This document shows positions 56,711 through 64,000 of a stretch of DNA of 64,000 bases, piece after piece. How positions within the stretch are numbered: the first letter of the stretch is position 1; the number at the start of each line of letters is the position of its first letter. Below the pieces are notes generated by a model that saw nothing but the letters and a program-made list of their open reading frames with translations, ran no database searches and was not told the DNA's origin. Source of the stretch: Deinococcus malanensis (GTDB lineage: Bacteria; Deinococcota; Deinococci; Deinococcales; Deinococcaceae); the NCBI RefSeq assembly GCF_014647655.1, contig NZ_BMPP01000001.1, positions 284,943 to 348,942 on the forward strand, read 5' to 3'. Position numbers and translations under genes: made by a program.

Positions 56711-57505
56711 TTACTTTGCCAGTTGGGTCTTGAGGTCCTGAAACGCTTCGGGTCGTGTCAGAAGGCGCAGGTTGACCTTGTTCTCGCCGGTCAGGCTGGC
56801 GACTCGCTCTGCCGTGCAGTCGTACCGGGCGTTGGTCTTGCGCATGATGGGCCAGACCACCGCAGCCGCGCGCCCGGCGATGTCCCGCTGCGGCACCGGT
56901 CCGAACAGGCGGGAATCCTCACTGCCGTTGGGGGTGCGGTTGTCACCCATCACGAAGTAAGTGCCTGCGGGCACGGTGAACTCCGGCTGGTCGGTCATCA
57001 CCCCATTGCGGCTGGATGTGGCCTGCATGGCAAGGTCACTCTGGTTGTCCCAGCAGCCCTGTTCGCGCCAGTAGTCGGTGGTCCAGCTTGAATCCAGGCG
57101 CACCCCGTTGATGGTGACTTCGCCGCCCGAGATCGCGATGCGGTCTCCTGGAAGCCCGATCACGCGCTTGATCAGGAAGGGGCGGTAGGACCACAACCCC
57201 AGGGCGCTCCGGTTCAGGTTGGGAATGCGCTCGGCTGCGGCCCGGGGCGGCTTGAAGATCACGATGTCACCGCGCTGGAAGTCACCCACGCCGGCCTTGT
57301 GCAGCCAGGTCTCGTATTTGGGAACAAACACGCGCTCGCGGTCTCGCAGGTTGGGCATCATGCTGACGCCCTCGACACCGACCAGTGTAGCCACGAACTG
57401 CGTGATCACCACTGCAAAGACGATGGGTTCCAGAAAGTCCTTCCACAGCTTGTGCAGGGCCCCGTGCTTGCGGGGAGGAGGGGTGGCCGAGTCGAGTCTG
57501 GTCAT
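56711..57505 (-). CDS. lepB: Signal peptidase I
   Basis: A 264-residue type I signal peptidase. One membrane helix (about 28-45) precedes the catalytic Ser48 in GVSMMPNL; the general-base Lys113 lies in [20 protein letters not shown] and [16 protein letters not shown] are the other conserved boxes. Removes signal peptides of Sec and Tat exported proteins, many of which are coded in this window. TATGCT (57520-57515) lies 9 bases before ATG 57505. Confidence 0.93.
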   Translation of the reverse strand: MTRLDSATPPPRKHGALHKLWKDFLEPIVFAVVITQFVATLVGVEGVSMMPNLRDRERVFVPKYETWLHKAGVGDFQRGDIVIFKPPRAAAERIPNLNRSALGLWSYRPFLIKRVIGLPGDRIAISGGEVTINGVRLDSSWTTDYWREQGCWDNQSDLAMQATSSRNGVMTDQPEFTVPAGTYFVMGDNRTPNGSEDSRLFGPVPQRDIAGRAAAVVWPIMRKTNARYDCTAERVASLTGENKVNLRLLTRPEAFQDLKTQLAK

Positions 57506-57916
57506 GCACCGCAGAGCATAGCCCATGAGCCCATGCTGGCCGGGCCAGATCATTCCTGCCGACGCGCCCGGGTTGCTTGGAACACCGTGCAGGTGCGCGC
57601 CGGGCTTTGTCGGGGGCTCCTCAGGCAGTGACTTCATTGAAAGCGGTGTGCACCGCCGCGGGATACACACTCTGCGGTCATTGGCCTGCACCTGACATCC
57701 TGCCCTTTGCAGGCAGAGTTCACGTCCAGCCAACCCTGGTGCGGTGTGTCAGGGCTCTGCACCCAAACGCGGCGTGATAACGCCCGGACCGATGGTGTGC
57801 TGACCGTCGTGGCCGATACTGACGGTGCTCCGGACGCCACCTGTCTACCACCACTGGGGGCAGCCTCTACCCCCATACCTACCCGCAAGCACTTGATCTG
57901 CGGTAGCGTGAGGCGA
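57506..57916. other. Divergent intergenic stretch, no gene seen
   Basis: This 411-base region separates the lepB and kinase starts. The outer edges carry the two -10 boxes (57515-57520 minus strand, 57904-57909 plus strand). In between I see no convincing coding frame, tRNA or terminator; only short imperfect repeats such as CTGCC..GGCAG near 57700. Confidence 0.5.
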
Positions 57917-58669
57917 ATGCCGATCGCAGGACAGATGGTGGAGGGGGGCCTGAGACTGGTCCGTCCTCTCGGGCGAGGGTCACACAGCCTGGTGTACTTT
58001 GCTGTGGACAGTGCCGGGCAGCCGCGTGTCGTGAAAATATTTCCGGCACACCTGGCGACCTTCGCCGAACGTGAAGAAGCCCACGCCAGCGGCCTGGACC
58101 ACCCACGGCTGGCGCGCGTGATCGGCCGCACGGAAGTCGACGGGAATCCGGCCCTGATCGGCACCCTGGCCCGTGGCGAAGTGATGTTTACCCGCTTTGC
58201 GCAGCGTCCTGCTGCCGTTCACGAGCGCCGCGCCTTCCTGCTGACGCTGGCGCATGTCCTGGATGGCCTGGCGTACCTGCATGGGCATGGCCTGGTCCAC
58301 CGTGACATCAAACCCGAAAACATTCTGGTGGAACCTGACGGGGGAGCCAAGCTGGTCGACTTCGATCTGTCCGGTCCGGCGTTTGAGAACATGGACGTGC
58401 CCACCCGGTTTGGCACCGCAGCTTTCCAGAGTCCGGAAGCTGCGCGGGGCGAACCCCTGGGCCCGGAGAGTGACCTGTATGGCATCGGGGTGCTGCTCGG
58501 GTGGGGCCTGCACGGCGCGCTGCCCGACCCTGAAGAACCGCTGCCTGCCTTAGATGATCCCCTTGAAGGTCTGTACCTGAGCCTGATCCGCCATGACCGC
58601 ACCCGGCGCCCCAACGATGCGCTGTGGGCCCGCGAGGAATTGCTGCGCCTGGCCGGCCTGCCTTATTGA
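57917..58669 (+). CDS. Minimal Ser/Thr protein kinase with DFD motif
   Basis: A 250-residue Hanks-type kinase with no membrane or sensor domain. Glycine loop [13 protein letters not shown]-anchoring Lys40 (VVKIFP), catalytic loop HRDIKPEN (128-135, Asp130) and a metal loop reading VDFD instead of DFG at 147-150. The P+1 region reads [14 protein letters not shown], and [13 protein letters not shown] matches the helix F motif. ATG 57917 has TAGCGT (57904-57909) 7 bases upstream. Targets unknown; soluble short kinases of this kind often act on a neighbouring pathway, but none is obvious. Confidence 0.88.
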   Translation: MPIAGQMVEGGLRLVRPLGRGSHSLVYFAVDSAGQPRVVKIFPAHLATFAEREEAHASGLDHPRLARVIGRTEVDGNPALIGTLARGEVMFTRFAQRPAAVHERRAFLLTLAHVLDGLAYLHGHGLVHRDIKPENILVEPDGGAKLVDFDLSGPAFENMDVPTRFGTAAFQSPEAARGEPLGPESDLYGIGVLLGWGLHGALPDPEEPLPALDDPLEGLYLSLIRHDRTRRPNDALWAREELLRLAGLPY

Positions 58670-58737
58670 GGGCAGAGTCGGGATAGGCAGCCGGGGGACG
58701 CTGTTTACTGACGGCATTCCCCGGCCCCAACCTCAGT

Positions 58738-60333
<1,596 letters not shown>

Positions 60334-60428
60334 GCCCCAGCCTAGCAGATGAAGCTGAATCGATTAAGAAGATATAGGTTTTGCTGCATCCCTGCTCCCA
60401 CAGTGGTTCTGAAAAGTGTCTCTTTTTC

Positions 60429-61568
60429 TCAGTTGGCCGGTGTGTCGGTGCCGAGGCGTACAGTGACGTCGGCGCCGGAAACTCCTGGAGTCGAGGTCAC
60501 TGTGCCGTGACCGACATCCTGCAGCAGACGCTCGGCCGCGCTGCCTGTGATGGTGGTCGGGGCTGGGCCACGAGGCTCCGAGGCGATCCACACGTTCCGG
60601 TAGCCCAGGCTTTCAAGCTTCGTCTTCAGGCGGGCTGCGCTGCCGGCAGGGGCGTCCATGTTCACCACGGCAATCCCCAGGCTGCGCGGGTCATTGGGAT
60701 CGCGGAAGTGTTTGGCCACCAGTGCATTCAAGGCTGCCTGGTCTGTGACCCAGACGCTCAGCCGGCCCCGGCGGCCGAAATTACCCGGCAACGTGTGTGT
60801 CTGTACCTTCAGACCGCTCAAAGCTCCCCCAAGCAGTGCGCCGACCTGCTCCCGGGTGATATTGGTCTTGGTGGTGCGGTCCAGCGCCCCAGCCATCATG
60901 GGCAGGCGCCACAGGTTCAGCGGACTTTTGACCTGATTACCCAGGGCAGTCATAAACTGTTGCTGGCGTGCCACACGGCCAATATCGCCCATGTTGTCGT
61001 TGCGGAAGCGCAGATAGCCCTCAGCCTGTACGCCACTGAGGGTCTGTCGGCCCGGTTGCAGATCCACATGCAGCTTGCCAGCGTTGTCGTCGTATTTCAT
61101 CCGTTGCTGGACATCCAGGGTCACGCCGCCCGCCGCGTCAGTCAGCGCACGCACTGCGTACAGCGACAGATACACGTAAGCATCCGGCTTGACGCCGGTC
61201 AGGCTCTGCACTGCGTTCATCACCATCTCCGGTCCACCATGGGGATTGGCACCATTGATCTTGCCCCATCCCCACCCGGGTACGTTCAGCCACGTGTCAC
61301 GCGGAATGCTCAGCAGGTTGACAGTGCCGTCCGGGCGCAGCTGCGCCAGCACAAGCGTATCGGTGTTGCCCTTGTAGTCCTCCGGCTTGACCGGATACGG
61401 CCATACCGGCGCGTTTTCGTCATATTCCGGCGCCACGCCGGCCAGCAGCAGCGTCACAGGACCCTCGGCTTTACGGGGCAGGGATCCGTATTTCATCAGG
61501 GCGGGAGCAGCAGGGGCAGACAGGGCCACCAGACCTGCTAGGGCGGCAAGGACAACGACACGGCGCAC
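60429..61568 (-). CDS. LytR-CpsA-Psr (LCP) family protein
   Basis: A 379-residue exported enzyme that transfers lipid-linked glycans to the cell wall. The signal or anchor (about 1-22) is followed by the LCP core: NTDTLVLAQLRPDGTVNLLSIPRDTWLNVPG holds the conserved Asp and Arg of the pyrophosphate site, and KINGANPHGG and YLRFRNDNMGDIGRVARQQQF complete it. A C-terminal LytR_C-like domain (about 285-375; ARLKTKLESLGYRNV) follows. GTG 61568 is leaderless, with TATGCT (61580-61575) 6 bases upstream. Confidence 0.9.
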   Translation of the reverse strand: MRRVVVLAALAGLVALSAPAAPALMKYGSLPRKAEGPVTLLLAGVAPEYDENAPVWPYPVKPEDYKGNTDTLVLAQLRPDGTVNLLSIPRDTWLNVPGWGWGKINGANPHGGPEMVMNAVQSLTGVKPDAYVYLSLYAVRALTDAAGGVTLDVQQRMKYDDNAGKLHVDLQPGRQTLSGVQAEGYLRFRNDNMGDIGRVARQQQFMTALGNQVKSPLNLWRLPMMAGALDRTTKTNITREQVGALLGGALSGLKVQTHTLPGNFGRRGRLSVWVTDQAALNALVAKHFRDPNDPRSLGIAVVNMDAPAGSAARLKTKLESLGYRNVWIASEPRGPAPTTITGSAAERLLQDVGHGTVTSTPGVSGADVTVRLGTDTPAN

Positions 61569-61624
61569 GCGCGGAGCATACCTCCCGGAGCGGCCCTACG
61601 TATCACCCGGAAGGAGGAGAGCCC

Positions 61625-61951
61625 TCAGCCACAGCGGAAGGGAATCGGCACCGGGCCGCAGCAGCACAGCCCGCGCACCTGCGGTCCGCTGGTGCCGATC
61701 GCTAGGGGAGAGCCTCCCCGTAGGGCGTCATGGGCCTGGCGGCATTCGGCAAAACGTTCGGCTACACGGCGGCGTCCGGCGATCAGACCATCGTCCCGGA
61801 TAATGCGTGCCACAGCCGCCGAGCAGGATTCCCCGCCATGTACTGCCGCGCGGGCACAGCAAAAGCCCTTGCGTGGGGACAGGTGACGTCCGTAAAAGCG
61901 GATGGCCCGCAGGGCCAGGGCGTCCAGGAAGCGGGAAGCGGATCCGGTCAT
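61625..61951 (-). CDS. yidD: Membrane insertion efficiency factor YidD, long form
   Basis: A 108-residue protein. FLDALALRAIRFYGRHLSPRKGFCCARAAVHGGESCSAAVARIIRDDGLIAG matches YidD (amphipathic helix, (I)RFYq..(i)SP, Cys, then (P)(T)CS-x-(Y)A..A(i)..(h)G): here the FxPTCS segment is enlarged to a Cys-rich AAVHGGESCS. The C-terminus carries a further cluster of cysteines (RGLCCCGPVP). YidD helps YidC insert membrane proteins. TACCCT lies 5 bases before the ATG. Confidence 0.75.
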   Translation of the reverse strand: MTGSASRFLDALALRAIRFYGRHLSPRKGFCCARAAVHGGESCSAAVARIIRDDGLIAGRRRVAERFAECRQAHDALRGGSPLAIGTSGPQVRGLCCCGPVPIPFRCG

Positions 61952-61978
61952 GCCACAGGGTAGCCACGGCGCACGGCC

Positions 61979-62578
61979 TCAGCAGCCTGCCTCAACTGAT
62001 GGTGAAGCTGCTGGCTCGGGTGACAACTCGCGGATCAGGTGGATAAATCTGATGCCCGAGACGGTGCGCTCGCCCGCAGCCCGGAACCCTTGACGGGCAT
62101 AGAGACGCATGGCCGGGTTGTCAGCTTCGGACAGCAGGCCCAGCCGGGGCAGCCCCAGATTCTGTGCACGAAGCGCCGCCGAGTGCAGCAGCGCGCCGCC
62201 CACCCCCTGGCCACGCCGGTCAGGACTGACCGCCAGGGTGTCCACATACAGTTCTCCCGCCTGACCTTCCGGCTCGGTCACTCCTGGCTGGCCGATGGCG
62301 CGCAGGTGGTGGCGAAAAGGTTCATCCAGATCTGCGGCAAATTCTCCCGGGTAGGCGACGAGCAGCCCGGCCGGCTGCCCGCCGACTTCCGCAATCAGGG
62401 TATGGGTAAAACTCAGCCGGTGCCCGCGCAGCGGAAAAAACTCGGCCAGAACGTGGGCCGCGTCCTCGTCGGTCGCCGTGCCGGTCAGGGCCCGCCCGAT
62501 AGCCCCGATGGTGGACTGAATCAGGGGTGCAGCGAACCCGGCGTCGAACAGCTGGGCAGGGCGGATACGGACGGTCAT
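61979..62578 (-). CDS. GNAT-family N-acetyltransferase
   Basis: A 199-residue acetyltransferase. VDTLAVSPDRRGQGVGGALLHSAALRAQNLG is GNAT motif A with the RGQGVG pyrophosphate loop, and LGLLSEADNPAMRLYARQGFRAAGE is motif B. The N-terminal part with AHVLAEFFPLRGHRLSFTHTLIAE may form the acceptor pocket. ATG 62578 is one base after the stop of the interrupted acetyltransferase gene (TGACATG). Confidence 0.88.
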   Translation of the reverse strand: MTVRIRPAQLFDAGFAAPLIQSTIGAIGRALTGTATDEDAAHVLAEFFPLRGHRLSFTHTLIAEVGGQPAGLLVAYPGEFAADLDEPFRHHLRAIGQPGVTEPEGQAGELYVDTLAVSPDRRGQGVGGALLHSAALRAQNLGLPRLGLLSEADNPAMRLYARQGFRAAGERTVSGIRFIHLIRELSPEPAASPSVEAGC

Positions 62579-62579
62579 G

Positions 62580-63104
62580 TCAGGGCCGATTCTCCCACTC
62601 CTGGCGCAGCAACGCCAGCTTGACGCTGTCATGGCGCCGTCCCTGCGGAAGTCGGGCGCATTCGCGCCAGCCGGCGCGCTGCCCCGCACGAATCATCCGC
62701 TCGTTGCCGCTCCAGGTGGTTAAGGTCAGCACGTGGGCATCCGTGTCACGGAATGTGAGGTCCGTCCACCGGCGCAGGGCCAGCGTTCCCACGCCACCGT
62801 CCCAGAGGCTGGGGTCGAAGATCAGTAGCCCCAGTTCCCACCAGCCCCCTGCTGCCGGTGCTTCCTCTCAGCGTGTGGCCTGCCCGATGCACTGGCCGTC
62901 CAGGGCGATGATGCGCTGGTGTGCGGTGGGCAACGCCGCCTGCGCCTGTTCGGTAAATGCTTCGAGTGAGGTCGATTTAGGCGCGGCCGCGCTGTGAAAA
63001 TACGGCGCGTCCCAGCGCTTCCATTCGGGGTCCGGCTGGGCATGCATCCAGTGCCACAAGACAGGCAGGTCTTCGTTATGACGCTCGCGCAGGGTCAGGT
63101 TCAT
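62580..63104 (-). pseudogene. GNAT acetyltransferase interrupted by an in-frame TGA
   Basis: Reading leftward from ATG 63104, the frame encodes MNLTLRERHNEDLPVLWHWM and continues to IALDGQCIGQATR, then meets TGA at 62870-62868. The same frame continues with no gap as EEAPAAGGWWELGLLIFD and ends with VLTLTTWSGNERMIRAGQRAGWRECARLP and a stop at 62580. Both halves match one 174-residue acetyltransferase (GNAT strand, acceptor helix and motif B), the first half lacking the CoA site. A single nonsense change (or a sequencing error) is the simplest reading, so I call it a pseudogene. Confidence 0.7.
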
Positions 63105-63221
63105 TCCGGGCAGTCTGGCCCGCCGGAGGTGCGGCAAGGATCGGCATGGTGGCCTGCCCAGTTCAAGGGAGCGTGAATTGCGTTCGTGGATGCCCGAGAA
63201 CCGGGCCCGGTACGGTGGGGC

Positions 63222-64000
63222 ATGCCACTCAAACCTGACCTGCCCCTGCCGGAAGCCGAACCTCAGCGCGTGGGTTACGCCATTGTCGGTCTCGGCCAGT
63301 TGACGGTCGACGAGCTGGTACCGGCTGTCCGTACCAGCGAACATGCCCACGTGGTCGCGTTTGTCACCAGCGAAACGGAGAAGGGGCTGGCCCTGGCCCG
63401 CGCCGTTGGTCTGGGTGAGGATGACGTCTACACCTACGACGACTTCGAGCAGCTCACGGGGCGGAAAGACGTGGATGCCGTGTACATCGTTTTGCCCAAC
63501 GCGCTGCACCGCGAATATGTGGAGCGGGCTGCAAAGATCGGCAAGCACGTGCTGTGTGAAAAACCCCTGGGCATGAATGCCGACGACGCCCGCGCCATGG
63601 TGGAGGCCTGCAACAGCGCTGGCGTCCTGCTCATGACCGCCTACCGCTGCCAGTACACGCCCGAGCACTGGGCCGCGCGCGACGCTGTACACAGCGGGAA
63701 ATTGGGCAAGGTCAAGCTGCTGGACAGCATTCACGTGCAGGTTGAGGACGATCCGGAGGCCTGGCGTCTGAAAAAGGAGCTGGCGGGCGGTGGCCCCCTG
63801 GTGGATGTGGGCATCTACTGCGTCAACACCCTGCGCTTTGTGCTGGGTCAGGAGCCGCAGTGGGTCTTCGCCGCGCTGCACCAGCCGGACGGTGACCCCC
63901 GCTTTGTGGAAGTCGAGGAGTCGCTGAGCTTCATGCTGGGCTTCCCCGGCGGCCTGATCGCCAACGGCCTGACCAGCTACGGCGCGCGGACCACCAGCAC
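63222..64000 (+). CDS. Gfo/Idh/MocA family oxidoreductase, 5' part
   Basis: At least 259 residues, running off the right edge. Residues about 15-40 (RVGYAIVGLGQLTVDELVPAV) form the Rossmann NAD(P)-binding loop GxGxxx, and VYIVLPNALHREYVERAAKIGKHVLCEKPLG gives the N-H and E-K-P motifs of this family (the Lys is the catalytic candidate). Then a YRCQYTPEHWAARD sequence and GGGPLVDVGIYCVNTLRFVLG (H/D-x-G-x-Y) substrate-binding segment. Resembles glucose-fructose oxidoreductases and xylose dehydrogenases; sugar specificity is not decided. TACGGT (63211-63216) lies 5 bases before the ATG. Confidence 0.88.
   Translation, partial: MPLKPDLPLPEAEPQRVGYAIVGLGQLTVDELVPAVRTSEHAHVVAFVTSETEKGLALARAVGLGEDDVYTYDDFEQLTGRKDVDAVYIVLPNALHREYVERAAKIGKHVLCEKPLGMNADDARAMVEACNSAGVLLMTAYRCQYTPEHWAARDAVHSGKLGKVKLLDSIHVQVEDDPEAWRLKKELAGGGPLVDVGIYCVNTLRFVLGQEPQWVFAALHQPDGDPRFVEVEESLSFMLGFPGGLIANGLTSYGARTTS

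Noticed and set aside
62868..62870. Selenocysteine codon in the split acetyltransferase
   Set aside because: No SECIS-like hairpin directly downstream was seen and GNAT proteins are not selenoproteins; a nonsense mutation is simpler.

Overview
The window is a GC-rich bacterial chromosome segment, densely packed with genes on both strands, and it reads as Deinococcus. The evidence is the combination of a BamA/Omp85 outer-membrane assembly protein, a DivIVA-type division protein, a complete System I cytochrome c maturation operon, a Tat-exported ferritin-like (desiccation-related) protein, a B12-dependent methylmalonyl-CoA mutase, and many genes whose start codon lies only 5-9 bases after a TANNNT -10 box (leaderless mRNAs, known to be common in Deinococcus). 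I see no tRNA, rRNA, CRISPR array, insertion sequence or prophage, and base composition looks even throughout.

Layout. 1-6.1 kb: the 5' end of a small membrane protein, an enolase-superfamily enzyme coupled to a P-loop ATPase, a PRC-barrel protein followed by a structured intergenic element and a strong terminator, cysteine synthase and a small lipoprotein. 6.1-12.4 kb: a DUF937 protein, then a rightward operon of two ABC-2 permeases, their ATPase, an unknown protein and a divergent alkyladenine DNA glycosylase, then an MFS transporter. 12.4-16.3 kb: a multi-branched RNA leader in front of a CPA2 cation/proton antiporter, followed by NAD salvage genes (nicotinate phosphoribosyltransferase and a NadM-like adenylyltransferase with a decayed Nudix half). 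16.3-21.2 kb: the ferritin-like protein and the leftward mutase / secreted protein / MeaB group. 21.3-29.1 kb: rpe-comB, nspC, a DUF4384 + LGFP surface protein, a DUF554 membrane protein, and a small helix-turn-helix gene behind its own promoter and terminator-bearing leader.

29-33 kb: a leftward operon yggS - divIVA - cytochrome P450 - phosphotransferase joined by 4-base overlaps. 33-39 kb, rightward: bamA, an RqcH/NFACT protein, panD and an HD-GYP phosphodiesterase. 39-52 kb, leftward: a class A penicillin-binding protein, a thioredoxin-fold protein, ccdA-ccmABCDEFGH, a CcmI-like TPR protein fused to a cytochrome c domain, a Rieske protein with no canonical start codon ahead of its Tat motif, an acetyltransferase and a PfkB sugar kinase. 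The Ccm block exports and attaches heme; the two redox proteins at its end are likely clients or partners.

52-64 kb: a receiver-only response regulator, a fatty acyl-CoA ligase with a well-formed promoter, ribokinase, three small proteins, signal peptidase I, a minimal Ser/Thr kinase, a GH13 alpha-glucosidase, an LCP-family protein, YidD, one intact acetyltransferase and one interrupted by an in-frame TGA, and the 5' part of a Gfo/Idh/MocA oxidoreductase running off the end. The observations most worth following up are the four-way-junction leader of the antiporter, the terminator-bearing leader of the helix-turn-helix gene, the start of the Rieske gene and the P450-division operon.
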